This document shows, piece by piece, positions 10,201 to 20,729 of a stretch of 64,000 bases of DNA. Source of the DNA: Phaeotremella fagi (taxonomy: Eukaryota > Basidiomycota > Tremellomycetes > Tremellales > Phaeotremellaceae); NCBI GenBank assembly GCA_001599715.1, contig BCHU01000014.1, positions 62,001 to 126,000 on the forward strand, given 5' to 3'. The position numbers were made by a program, and so were the translations under genes. Position 1 is the stretch's first letter. Each line of letters opens with the position of its first letter. A model generated the notes under the pieces. That model was not told the origin of the DNA and made no database searches. It worked only from the letters and a program-made list of their open reading frames with translations.

Positions 10201-12136
10201 CTACTGACCAGCCTTCCAGTAACAAATATCACCATCGACGATTTCATCTAATCGTGTATGTTAGGTGCCGAAAAGAATGTAAAGCAAAACGACAACTTAC
10301 ATGGTTTACCCTGTTGTCTCAATTTACCAGCAGCCTTGACCAAAGCTTCCGTACCGTATTCTTTCAGATCGTTATAAGACATGATTTCACCGCAAACGAA
10401 TTTCTGTTCGAAATCTGTATGAATGACACCAGCCGCTTGAGGGGCTTTGATACCTTTTCTGACTGTCCATGCTCTAACTTCATCGGCACCACCTGAAGTG
10501 AATCGTTAGTGTCAACATGAATACAAATCTAAAACCCTAGACTTACAGGTGAAGTATCGAATTAAATCCAAAGAAGCATATCCATTGGTCGTGATCTTAC
10601 CCAAATTACTTGGTGATTTCTTGCCGAAACCTAACGCTTCACCTTCAACAGCTTGCTCCTCGTCACTTAGATTGACCAATCTCTCCTCCAAAGCGACTGA
10701 GAATGGAATAAGAGCGTCTCCGGGGTTGTTCTCATCGATCCAAGCTTTGATCTTGGGTAACCATTTGTTCTTCTTTCTAACGTAATCTTTCTCTGACATG
10801 TTGACTAAATAGGTGATGGGTTTTGCCGTCAACAGGGTTAAACTGTTGATAACCTCGACCTAGAATTTGTGTTTATCAGTTTCATTCTAACTTTGGTCAA
10901 GATTGTAAGACGATAGAATAGTTAGGGTCAGATAGTACTTTCATCTCATTTGGTTATTGGACGTGACTCCACATCAAAGAGCTGGGTTAAATCGAGCATA
11001 GTGCTCTTTCTCATCAGATAGGTAAGGGGAGAGAAGGAGTGGATGTTTCGGGGTGAGAGGTTGCGTTCAAAACAGATATCTGACTTACCTCCTTATTCGT
11101 CCATTTACCCTTACGAACATCTTTGTTCTCCTCGACAAGTAGATGTTGGATTTTTTCAATAGTAGCCTAAAACGCAGAATCAGCACTGCCAACTCCCAAA
11201 TCCCAAAAGTCATTTGAAAACTCACAATCTCCTCCTTCTTCGCCTTATCAGCTAAACTGTTACCGTTGATATTTCTAGTAGCTTTCTTAAGAGTATCCAA
11301 AGCTTTCTCGACCCATTCAATATCCTTCAATCTCAATTCGGTGGAAATGACTTGCATATCTCTAACTGGATCAACTTCACCATCAACATGGATGACCTCG
11401 GCATCATCGAACACTCTGACCATTTGGAAGATACCGTCGACAGCTCTGACGTGGGATAAGAAGGCGTTACCGAGACCGGCACCTTGCGAGGCTCCAGCTA
11501 CGAGACCAGCGATATCGATACAGGTTAAAAAGGCTGGGACTTTGGATGCTGGCTTGTAAACATCACATAACCATGTGAAACGTTCATCGGGGACTGGGAC
11601 ACGAGTTTCTTCCGGTTCACTGGGGGAAAAGTTAGCCAAATTTTCTCAAATTTCGATTTCAATGATTTTTCTCAACTAACATCGTTGCCTATGATCGTAT
11701 AAGTTCAACTGAGCTTCTCAAGATGCAGAATCGTACTAACGAAGGGATAATTTGCTGCGAGACTCATTGAACTCTTCGATAGAACGTTGAAGAAAGAAGA
11801 CTTTCCAACATTGGGAACACCAACGATACCGATCTGTCGAAGAAAAAAAAGAAAAATCGTCAATATTGGATTTTTTGGTGAAAGTGCCACATACGACGAG
11901 CGACTCACCTTTAAATTATTACCAGGTCTCCCAAAGACGACCTTGGCCTCTTCTACCTTCTTCTTGGGAGGCATTCTTGATTTGTTGAAAGTAGAGGATG
12001 TGTGGAAGGGGGATGTCGGTGCGAGAAGTTTGGATTTGGTTCCTCGGGAAAATCTGTTTAGATTTGAGGAGAGTCTCGATACTACTGTGAATGTTGGGGT
12101 TGGTGGTAGTCTGAACACTCTCAGGCGAGTTATCAT
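10201..12136 (-). CDS. OLA1: Obg-like ATPase OLA1 (YchF family) with N-terminal extension
   Basis: This TRAFAC-class P-loop ATPase binds ribosomes and takes part in stress and translation control. Visible motifs are [17 protein letters not shown] (P loop), [20 protein letters not shown] (Walker B/G3 region) and [21 protein letters not shown]. Next come [20 protein letters not shown] (G4-like NMSE in place of NKxD, a YchF trait) and the TGS domain ending [15 protein letters not shown]. At least six exons are present. The usual start MPPKKK is at 11974, but the frame is open from an earlier ATG at 12136. The added 54 residues lack any acidic residue, are rich in Arg/Ser/Thr and contain FHTSSTF, like a mitochondrial presequence. 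Two starts could give cytosolic and mitochondrial forms; this is inference. Confidence 0.93.
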
Positions 12137-12713
12137 ATACCTTTTTCGAGTTGAAAACGGAGAGAAAGATTGAGAAAATCGAAAGTTCTTTGTCTACGAA
12201 AAAAGATATTTGGTGGGAGTTGATTATTTTGTGGCATTTAATTGCATTTTATCCCGAGGTTCGTGGCAGTGAACTTATTCGACAATTACCATACAAGGCC
12301 TTCTTGGGATAGGCTGTCCATTTTCTTGGTATCCATTGAGGTGGAGCCAGTATTCCCAATTGGGAGCTCTCAGTCCAATGGTGAAGACTTCTATACCCTC
12401 ATGACCAAGAAGGTGAATCTAGTGGCCATCATTGTGGCATTGATCACCATTTTGATGTAAGGTTGGAAAGCCCGACCGAAATGGCAATACGACTCGACTG
12501 TCCACACGAGTAATGAAGATGGAGAGAAACGACTCTTCCAACTCAAGCTCCCACGAACAAAACCCACCTGATTCCATCTCAATGATTCAAAAAAAGAGTA
12601 ATACGATAAGATGTAAATTATTTACGTAATCCCAACCCCATAACTACCCCACAACCTCGAACCAACTAAAGTCAAATCAAAACCAACCTATCAATCCATA
12701 CCACGCAGCAAAA
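12137..12713. promoter_or_regulatory. Divergent intergenic region, OLA1 and cytidine deaminase
   Basis: This is upstream sequence for both divergent genes. Short frames on both strands lack splice context or recognisable content. No repeats were seen. Confidence 0.45.
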
Positions 12714-14011
12714 ATGCCTCCCCCCCTCAACATCCCCCCACCAGAAATAGCCGGTAAAACCCACTTGGATCTCACCGACTCCCTCCTATCCTGGTCCCAA
12801 ACCTGTGGATTCAAACTAGAGATAACAGAGACTGATTTGAAACAGGGCAAATCGTTTGGGAAATGTGGGAGTGAGATTGGTTGTGATTTCAGATTGAACA
12901 TTGTTAAAGATGAGCATGGGGGGGAGTTTAGATGGGTGGTGGATGAGGGGGGGAGTAGGTTTTTGCATTCGCACCCTGGGGAGGTTGGGGTTAGTTCTCA
13001 AGAGGGAAGGGGGGGAGGGGGGGGATTGGATTTAGATTCTATTTTAAACTCGTTGGCTTTACCCGGTTTCTCTGGGAAGAGGGATGAGGTCGTATCAAAT
13101 TCGAAAACTTATCAACCAATCGTCAAACTACCTACCCCATCTCCAAATCTAAATACCATAACGCCAGAGATCAAACATCGTTTAATACAACTAGCTTTCC
13201 AGAGTAAGTCCCCCTCTCCACCTGATACTGATATAACAACAGCAAGAGATAAAGCTTATGCTCCATATTCGAAATTCCGGTAGGTCACCTTCACAACTAG
13301 AACTGAATCCCGAAAGCGTAGGCGCCGCTTTACTCTCCGATGATGGGGTCACTATGATTGGTGGATGTAACGTCGAGAACGCTTCTTATGGTGGGTTAAT
13401 GATGGGTTCAGAGGTTGATTTGGGTTAGGTGGAACGATTTGTGCGGAAAGAACTGCTATTACGAAAGCTGTCGTTAGTCGTCCTGTTTTTTTTAAGATCG
13501 TAAAACTGATCTTGATGCAGAGTGAGGGTTTTAAACGCTTCATCGCTTTGGCTGTTGTTTCGTGAGTTAGATTTAACTTTATAATTCATCTATTTCGTTG
13601 GGTTTGGATGAGACTTTGTTTAGAATGGGACAGGGGAGGGGTAAGGAGTCGAAAAGATGATATACGATATCGTCTCTAGACCCGTCTGATGGTCTAGAGT
13701 GTAGCAGTCAACCAGGATTGAACTCCAACTTCAAATCAATCCCATTACTAACCCTAACCCCCAGTGACATCCCAACACCAACAATCTCACCCTGCGGTCT
13801 CTGTCGACAAATCATCAGAGAATTCTTACCCCAACCAACACCGATTTACATGGTTTCCTCGAAATATCCATGGAAGGAGGAGAATGTACCTGTATTCCTG
13901 AGTGACGCTAACGGCGACGAGTATAAAACGTATGTCACCGAGAGTAGTATGCGGGAGATTTTGCCTATGAGTTTTGGACCTGAGGAGTTGGAGTTGGAGA
14001 GGAGGCCTTAG
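12714..14011 (+). CDS. CDD1: Cytidine deaminase fused to an N-terminal FAR1-like zinc domain
   Basis: The C-terminal part deaminates cytidine and deoxycytidine in pyrimidine salvage. Exons join to give KAYAPYSKFRVGAALLSDDG, GGCNVENASYGGTICAERTA (zinc ligand Cys and catalytic Glu in CAE) and ISPCGLCRQIIREF (PCxxC ligands). The first exon adds about 150 residues. Residues 26-87 resemble the FAR1/WRKY-GCM1-like fold: GFKLEIT, then C51-x5-C57-DFRL, a Trp strand and FLHSHP with His85 and His87. A glycine-rich linker follows. No other Met lies between this domain and the deaminase core, so the fusion is supported by the frame. A 39-nt intron (about 13203-13241, GTAAGT...CAACAG) is a multiple of three and stop-free, so retention would not break the frame. 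Confidence 0.88.
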
Positions 14012-14251
14012 GGTGGACGGTTTTCGTCCTTGCACTTGGTCGGTATTCAATTTGTGTTCATTACATCATTGACATGTTCAGATTATATAAACGTTGACTA
14101 TATACAAGAGATTACGAGTACAGTGTATTTACAGAGAATAGCCATTAGATATCATTAATCGTATCCATCATTAATCATTTCCATCATTAAACAATCGCCA
14201 TCATAATCATATCCACCATCGCATTATAACCACCCCTCCAAACTCACTCCC

Positions 14252-15018
14252 CTACCAGAATCTTCGACGTCTAGCCCCAACAGCACCATCAACAGCAACC
14301 CCTTCTCGTTCCTTTCTATAATGTCTCTCCCTAATCCAACCGATAACAACGAACGGCAAAGCAATCAAATAAAGTAACCAACCGATGATGACCAAAATAA
14401 AAGCTGCTCCGTATTTAGGATCGAAACCTCGATCATCGAATCGATGATGAGCTGTCCCCCATGTGACTAGGACAAGGATGGTTGAGATTGTTGACCAGAA
14501 GATTGTGAATATCTGGGGGTTAGTTTAGGTCAAGGAAGGGATGCTCACGGTCAAAAAGAAACTTAAAAGACCGGAACGAAGATCTATGATACTGTGTAGT
14601 AAAGAGAGGAAGGAGAGGGACCCGAACCCCGCTGTTAGGGCTACGAGCAATAATGAACCGGTGAGCTTTTTGCCACCGGGGATCTCGGGTTCGTAGTAGT
14701 ATCTAAATATTAGTTGGTGAAGAGTCGATGGGACTTACCCTACTCGATGGGAGAGACAGCTGTCAACGATACACCAACCGAATGTACCGAACTAATGTGA
14801 GTGTTAGTATGGAGATGGGGAAGTAGATTTAACCCACCTTAGCATCTATATCTCTGACATGGAGGTAGTATAGACCTTTGATGTATGGAGTTGAGAACGC
14901 TGAAACCCAGAAGAACAGGGTGGCAACCTAACAAAACAGATGTTAGTAGTGGAGACGAAGGGGGACTTACCAAGACGAGGAAAGCTGCGAATTTGAGTGA
15001 ATGAGGTGCAATGGCCAT
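14252..15018 (-). CDS. SUR7/PalI family membrane protein
   Basis: A four-helix plasma-membrane protein of the SUR7/PalI family is predicted; members act in eisosomes or in ambient pH signalling. Five or so exons join. The first helix is in MAIAPHSLKFAAFLVL + VATLFFWVSAF. The extracellular loop has YIKGLYYLHVRDIDAKFGTF and GWCIVDSCL, with two Cys placed as in the family (G-x-W-x-x-C..C). Three further helices follow, including LTGSLLLVALTAGFGSLSF and YGAAFILVIIGWLLYLIALP. The C-terminus is short and basic (RERHYRKEREG ... ARRRRFW) and stops at 14252. Its short tail argues against a full RIM9/PalI pH sensor with a long cytosolic domain, but the branch is uncertain. Confidence 0.8.
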
Positions 15019-15493
15019 GGTGTTGGATGTGGTTGTAACTATTCAGAATGAATTGGGATGAGGGAAAGAAGACTTCGAGGGGATGTCTTGTGGTGCTTTA
15101 TATCCCCCCGCCACACCACCACTACACACCACCACCACGCCTTCGAGGATGTCTGGTTATGACATAAAGGATCGTCTATTTATTGTTACAATGACGAAAT
15201 GACCATCAATCTATACCATCCATGTCGTCATTACCATCACCATCAGTTTAGCTGCACGCAGACAACACCACCACCACACCACCACACACACTTCTGCCAC
15301 TTTAAATCTATATCCCCGTAATCCCGCTTACGTGGCAGTTGAACGATGTGACGTATTCGTCATGATTTGTTGTCACCTCCTACTTCTATCTACTTCTTCA
15401 CTCTAATCGAATACCACCCCCCCTGGATATCTGTCTATAATCAATCCATCACCACCCCCAAGACTCAGTCCCAACTCACCACCCCAACCCATC
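15019..15493. promoter_or_regulatory. Divergent intergenic region with CA/CCA-rich tracts
   Basis: Simple CCA/CA tracts occur at about 15103-15140 and 15264-15296. The region serves as upstream sequence for the SUR7-like gene (minus) and POM33 (plus). Confidence 0.5.
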
Positions 15494-16472
15494 ATGGCCC
15501 TCATAGAAGGTCACTACATCTGGGCCCTAGGCCACGGAATAGTTTTGTTCGGTTCAAGTAAGTCCAAAACCCTTCATTCAACATCTAACGTCCCAGTCTA
15601 TATCCTTCTCCAAACCGTGCTATTCAGAGGTACCCCACCATACATCTACAAACTCACTTACACCGGTGCCCTCTTGTCCTACTCCATCGTCGTTTTCAAA
15701 TCATTGGGTAGACCTCAACCTAATATCCAATGGTTACGACGAGCGTTCGTCGATGAGAACGTTCAGTATGCCGTTTTAGCTTTGTATTGGTGGATCTCGA
15801 AACCTATTGGATGTAGGTTAAATATTTCGAGTGTCAGAAGCTGAACTGATGCTCGAATCCAGTCTCAATTCTACCTTTCGCAACTTTCTCTTTATTCCAT
15901 TGTTTGACTTTCTTACGTACAAACATTTTACCAAAATTCGTTCCGTAAGTTGTCACCCATTCTTAATAATTCTTGTTGACACATTTCTAGACCTACACCC
16001 GCTGGTCAACAACAGCAACCACCTCAATTATTAGAAAACCTATCTCGTAAAATCCAATTATGGGTTAAAGGGAATTACGACACTGCGATGAGATTCGTTG
16101 CTTTCACTGAAATCTTCATTTTAGCCAGAGTAGTCATTGGTGCAGTCACGTAAGTGAAGCTAGTTCATAAATACAACTACACACGATCTAACCCATCGAA
16201 TCAGATTCCAATATTCATTAATAGCGCCACTCTTCTTGGCCCATTTCATACGTCTACGATACCACGCTTCACCGTTCACCAAAGCAGCCGTTAACACTGT
16301 CAGCAGCAGAATCGATGGATTCGCAAATACCCGTGGAGGAGCTATCGCCAACGTCTGGTCAAAAGTCAAGGGAATGATCGTTACATGGGGAGGTGGGAAT
16401 TTGGTTCCTAATCAAGGTCAACCGGGTGCTGCGCCTCCTGCAGCCGCTGCTGCTGGTGCTGCTAGACGATAG
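15494..16472 (+). CDS. POM33: POM33/TMEM33 family nuclear pore/ER membrane protein
   Basis: Members of this family are multi-helix ER and nuclear-envelope proteins that help nuclear pore assembly and ER shaping. The start is MALIEGHYIWALGHGIVLFG, splicing via GTAAGT and a CTAAC branch point to IYILLQTVLFRGTPPYIYKL. Then come TYTGALLSYSIVVFKSLGRP, ENVQYAVLALYWWISKPIG, LPLRNFLFIPLFDFLTY-type helices, MRFVAFTEIFILARVVIGAV and a last exon with APLFLAHFIRLRYHASPFTK. The tail is Ala/Pro-rich. The order of helices and the FLRxRYxxSPFT block match TMEM33. It has five exons. Confidence 0.85.
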
Positions 16473-16935
16473 GACGGGGTGTGGATTGGAGGTGATGCAA
16501 AAGTTGAAGTCGAGCGTGGATCTGGTTCTCAGACGATTTGTGATTTAGTAAGATTGTGTTAGTGAATCGAGTTGAACGTAGAGTAGTCAAAGATGATAAT
16601 CTCAAAATGATAATGTGCGACGTTCGTTCGGAATCATACAGGGTGGCAGAATATGGCACCTATGTGTAGCATTCCCAGGTTTTCAAATTCTTCCTCCATG
16701 ACGAATAGTTGCATCCTTTTGACGACTCCCGTTCGATTGTTCCGATGGCCTTCTTTCATCTACTGGATTGTCGTATTCACCGAAAGGAAACGTACAGTCC
16801 TTTCCTTTGTGAACAGGAACGGTCTTTTAATCTGAGTTATGGAATGTATGCCAAATCGATTCAAACGTACAGTATTTAATTTTTCCCCACAACCATACCT
16901 TCGACCCTTCCACTTTAAACAAAAATCCAAAAACA
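16473..16935. promoter_or_regulatory. Upstream region of the first array gene
   Basis: Two copies of a GTACAGT core lie at 16792-16798 and 16867-16873, about 145 and 70 bp before the ATG. Nothing else was seen. Confidence 0.35.
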
Positions 16936-17616
16936 ATGCCACAAGATTCAATCATAGCTGATACGATCGCGTATCTTAATGAGATTGGTCAAGTTTCCAG
17001 AGAATTCGAGAAGATCATGTACGAAACCGATCCAGCATCCACTGAAGATCAATGGTTCATCGCCACTTGTCAAACTAAACTTGAGTATTTTGAAGGTTTT
17101 GTCGGGCTGGAAGAACCAGGAGAGACTGGTAAAGAATACTATATCGAAAACGATTGGAAGATTGGTAGACACGCCTACAATCCTTCAAAAGGTCAAGTCA
17201 TTTCATTCATCGGATCCGAGCATCATGTACACCCCTCAATCTTCAATTTCTCATTTCAGATCACAAACATTTCTTCATTTGGCTACCTCCAATTCCAATA
17301 TGGTTTTGCCCGAAACTCGAGCATCTCTTATGCAGACCAATTCCGGAATAGCGTCAACTTGTTTATAGAAGCTTCAGAACAAGTACTTGGGAGGCGACAT
17401 GGAAAAACTCTTTCTGGTATGCCTTGGGAGACTGATGGTTCTAAAGAAGTCAAAGAAGATCTGTTCAACACACTCCGAGAACTTCCTAACGAGGTTTTGG
17501 ACAATCTGATTCGTTCATCTGTTTTTCTTCCTGCTCGGAATCCTCAACCTGGTACAGAATCAGTGGCACTCGATAACAACTCAGAGTACTTTCGATGGCG
17601 CAGGCAATGGGGATAA
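16936..17616 (+). CDS. Array family protein 1 (unrecognised, single exon)
   Basis: This is a 226-residue soluble, acidic protein with no signal peptide or membrane segment. It shares four motifs with the genes at 18179, 19605 and 21840. They are IGQVSREFEKIM with DPASTEDQWF near residues 17-41, GRHAYNPSKGQV near 76-87, YADQF in the middle, and LPNEVLDNLIRSSVFLPARN near the C-terminus. It is the shortest and most diverged of the four and lacks the acidic insert after motif 1. It has no intron, unlike the conserved genes around it. No domain family is recognised. The conserved aromatic, His and Asp residues could suit binding or enzymatic roles, but nothing in the sequence decides. Confidence 0.82.
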   Translation: MPQDSIIADTIAYLNEIGQVSREFEKIMYETDPASTEDQWFIATCQTKLEYFEGFVGLEEPGETGKEYYIENDWKIGRHAYNPSKGQVISFIGSEHHVHPSIFNFSFQITNISSFGYLQFQYGFARNSSISYADQFRNSVNLFIEASEQVLGRRHGKTLSGMPWETDGSKEVKEDLFNTLRELPNEVLDNLIRSSVFLPARNPQPGTESVALDNNSEYFRWRRQWG

Positions 17617-18178
17617 CCAGTGAAAGAGGAGACACGAGTGATGGTTAGGTATCTGAAATAGAGTGGAATATGTATATAGTCTTACTACGCAGTCTTTGAA
17701 ATATGACCATGACTGATTTCACGTTCAACTTCGTAAGTGGCAAAAAGAAAAATTCATTTTCGCAACCCGAATGCACCCGGCACCGAGGTTACTTTCATGT
17801 TCAAGTCGTGAACTGTGAGACGTCTGAAATGGCGCCTCCTCACAAGCCATCGTCAAAACGGGAAGAGAAGCGCCTGTTTGACCGAAAGTTGTGGAGTACA
17901 GTCCTTCCAACAACAGGAGACAGGAATTCGAAATCCCCGAAATTCCTTTCGAGTCCGGCTTGGGGCTTCCTTCGCAGCCTTTTCCCCTTCTTTTTCCTGT
18001 TGAAGATCGGACTCGGGAATCAAGTCTTCTATCATGTCTTCTATCAAGTGCACGTATTATCTGAAAATCAGGAATAGCATATTCCAATTTCTTTTCCCTG
18101 TCTTCAACGACTTTTCGCCCTTATTCAACTCTCGTTACTCCCCTTTGACAATCACCAATATAAAAAAACTCCAGAACA
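17617..18178. other. Spacer between array genes 1 and 2
   Basis: Open frames on both strands (about 17703-18087) overlap each other and lack array motifs, so they are probably chance. A TATAAA-like stretch lies about 20 bp before the next ATG. Confidence 0.4.
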
Positions 18179-18874
18179 ATGCAAAACCAACCCGATTACA
18201 ATGAAAAGATTGGTCAAGTTTCTTTATATTTTGAAAGAATCTTGAAAGAAGCTGATCCAACAACGACCGAAGATAGATGGTTCTTCGCCACCAGTCCAAA
18301 TGGTTTCACTCACTTTGATGCTTATACTACAGGCTTCAAGGAGAATACTGAGGAAGAAAGATTGCAAGATGCGAATGAGATTGAGAATGGTTATGAACGA
18401 TTAAATTCTAATGATTGGGAGAACGGTAGACATGCGTTCAACCCTTCCAAAGGTAGAGTGCTTAGTTTGTGGCGGAGATTTGAAGAAGGAGAGTGGACGG
18501 ATCAGAGGGATTTCAATTTTTATCTGAGTTTCTACAGTCAAGTCAATTCTACTGACGGTAACGTCAATCCCTATGGAATGATCGACGTAAGATCTTGGTT
18601 ACAGTCAGACTCGGCTTTCTCATACAGGGATCAACTAAAACATATCATTGGTTCTTTCCCAGAAGCGAGTCCCGAGCTCTTGGAGGGAAATGGAGAAGTA
18701 ACTCTTGCTTCTGGGGTTTTGTGGGTTGTTGACGGCTCAGCAACCAAAATCAATGAGCTTTATGAAGAGCTTGTTCAAGTTCCCGACCAGGTTCTGGATG
18801 ATTTAATCAGTTCAGCTGTTTTCCTCCCTGAGTGGAGACCTCAAATTGATGTTGATGAATGGTTAAAATTCTGA
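18179..18874 (+). CDS. Array family protein 2 (unrecognised, single exon)
   Basis: This 231-residue paralogue has all family motifs: IGQVSLYFERILKEADPTTT plus EDRWFFA, FTHFDAY, NGRHAFNPSKGRVLSLW, YRDQLKHIIGSFPEASPELL and VPDQVLDDLISSAVFLPEWR. Between the first and second motifs is a Glu-rich linker (FKENTEEERLQDANEIE) that is also present in copies 3 and 4. There is no signal peptide, membrane helix or cysteine pair. It lies on the same strand as the other members. No function is known. Confidence 0.85.
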   Translation: MQNQPDYNEKIGQVSLYFERILKEADPTTTEDRWFFATSPNGFTHFDAYTTGFKENTEEERLQDANEIENGYERLNSNDWENGRHAFNPSKGRVLSLWRRFEEGEWTDQRDFNFYLSFYSQVNSTDGNVNPYGMIDVRSWLQSDSAFSYRDQLKHIIGSFPEASPELLEGNGEVTLASGVLWVVDGSATKINELYEELVQVPDQVLDDLISSAVFLPEWRPQIDVDEWLKF

Positions 18875-19604
18875 GGAAGATGCTTTGGCTGTTGGCGAGA
18901 GTGAGGAATAGGATATAAATCCATGTAGAAGTACAGTAATAGTTCAGTTAATGGTATGTGATGTGAATGCTTTAGGATGCATAAGCCAAGTCTCGGGATG
19001 GATTGTAGACTACTTCCTTGAACTTGACTACTACGATCATCAGGTCAGATTGAAATTCACAGCGCTAAACAGCTTCTTTGATATGTCGAATTGTATTGTG
19101 CATTTCAATGACCGCAGGTATCATCATGATGAGTCGTTACGTTTCATCCATCCTCTTGAAAGGATGTCCATGATTCAAGAAAACAATTCCATTTCTATTG
19201 AGAAAGAACGTACGTACTGCCAGTGGCTACGCCAATAATCATCTTTCATCAACTGTAGTTTGGAGTGTTTTCCTTTTCTTTCTTGGCCTATATCTGATTT
19301 CACCGAAAAGAAATCCAATTTCATAACAAATACCAACTTTGTTGTTCCCTTGTTCAAAGTGGAGCTGACATTGTCTTCTTGGAAGTAGATTGGTCTTCCA
19401 GTACATGACAAATGTACAGTACTCATACTGACCTGTACCATTGTTCCAAGTGGAGCTGACACGTTTCTAAGTGTCTTCTTGGAAGCACACTGGTCTTCCC
19501 AATCACCCCAAGTGCACAGTAAAAGTACTGACTTAAGATAGTCAATATTATTCTTCTCTTCTCATATACAACTTTCACACATAGTCCAACTTAAAACAAG
19601 CACC
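18875..19604. other. Spacer between array genes 2 and 3
   Basis: The first part (to about 19340) has only weak open frames without array motifs. A GTACAGTA core lies at 18931-18938. The last 260 bp hold the directly repeated upstream element described separately. Confidence 0.45.
19350..19532 (+). repeat. Direct duplication of an upstream element
   Basis: Two imperfect copies, 19350-19432 and 19441-19532, are offset by 91 bp. Each contains, in order, TTGTTC(A/C)AAGTGGAGCTGACA-like sequence, TGTCTTCTTGGAAG, TGGTCTTCC, a CACAGTA or TACAGTA core and a final TACTGAC. The second copy ends about 70 bp before the start codon of array gene 3, so this looks like a duplicated promoter module. Confidence 0.65.
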
Positions 19605-20327
19605 ATGCCAAGAGACACAGAGTTCTACTACCAAACAATCGGTGAGCAATGTCGAGAATACGAAAAGATCTTGGATCAGAGTGATCCGTCTTCAACAGAG
19701 GATAAATGGTATTACGCAAGTTATATGGATCGATTCAAACATTTCAACAGTTTTCGTTTATCTCATAAAAAAGGTACGGCAGAAGAAGAAGAGTGGGATA
19801 GGGAACAAGAAAACGAGGAAGACGATAGTCGTTTGGATGACGAGTTTCTTTGGAAAACTTGTAGACACGCTTACAATCCATCTTCTAACATGGTCATTTC
19901 CTTCTGGAAAGATGATGATCGGTTGTATCATTCATTCGAACCAAACACTTTCGGGTACAGATTCGAAATCAACAATCAACAAAGCGTAGAAGCGCTTCAA
20001 GATTACTGCGTTATGGAATTCTATCGTGATCTTCAACTTGGCTCCAAAGAGTCTTATACCGAACAGATCAAAGATGTCATCAGCCTCTTTCCTTTTTATT
20101 CCGATGAGTTGGACAAGGAAAAGGTGATTGAGAGGTGTGAAGACGGAATACGATGGGAGATAGCTGGTAGACCCGACAAAGTCGATAATTTATTCGATAC
20201 TCTTGATCGACTTCCCGATACCGTTCTCGACAACTTGTGGTCCTCAGCCAGGTTTTTACCGGTTTGGATGCCTCCTTCAAATGGGTTTAGTCATTTCACT
20301 GATGATGATGACGAGGCCCAAGATTAG
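19605..20327 (+). CDS. Array family protein 3 (unrecognised, single exon)
   Basis: This 240-residue member is the longest. Motifs are IGEQCREYEKILDQSDPSST plus EDKWYYA, FKHFNSF, CRHAYNPSSNMVISFW, YTEQIKDVISLFPFYSDELD and LPDTVLDNLWSSARFLPVWM. The Gly before RHA in copies 1, 2 and 4 is Cys here. An acidic linker (EEEEWDREQENEEDDSRLDD) and an acidic C-terminal tail (DDDDEAQD) are extended relative to the other copies. It is intronless, on the same strand, and preceded by a duplicated upstream element. No function is known. Confidence 0.85.
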   Translation: MPRDTEFYYQTIGEQCREYEKILDQSDPSSTEDKWYYASYMDRFKHFNSFRLSHKKGTAEEEEWDREQENEEDDSRLDDEFLWKTCRHAYNPSSNMVISFWKDDDRLYHSFEPNTFGYRFEINNQQSVEALQDYCVMEFYRDLQLGSKESYTEQIKDVISLFPFYSDELDKEKVIERCEDGIRWEIAGRPDKVDNLFDTLDRLPDTVLDNLWSSARFLPVWMPPSNGFSHFTDDDDEAQD

Positions 20328-20729
20328 GCGCGAGGGAAAGGAGGTATGGGGAGATTTTATGTGATGCGAGACATGTCATTAATAAGGCGGGGTTGTACTA
20401 TGTAGTTAATTTATCTGTTGATAAGAAATTGGATCAAGACTGTGTCTCTGTCTCTGTGGCAAAGTTTCGACATGGGCTGTAAACTTCATAGAGGAGTTTG
20501 GACCTTGAATTATGTCTTGCTGGCGATCAATAAGTGATATCGAAATTGAATTCATGACAGCTCCTTTGACAGAATCTTTGAGGAAATTCATTTAAGTGAA
20601 CATAGTGTTGTTTTTTTTTATCAGAAAGTCACTGTACATCTGACAAGAAGGCAAGACAAGAGAAGACAGCATTCACCGGTCTCGAAAACAATCATGGAGC
20701 TTCAGCACTATTACTGTATACCATAAAAC
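20328..20729. other. Spacer after array gene 3
   Basis: No coding signal was found on either strand. A short GTCTCTGTCTCTGTGG simple run lies at about 20443-20458. Confidence 0.4.

Noticed and set aside
17703..18087. Overlapping open frames on both strands between array genes
   Set aside because: They mirror each other, lack array motifs and show no splice or leader context.
18951..19238. 95-codon frame after array gene 2
   Set aside because: No similarity to the family, and composition and position fit chance.
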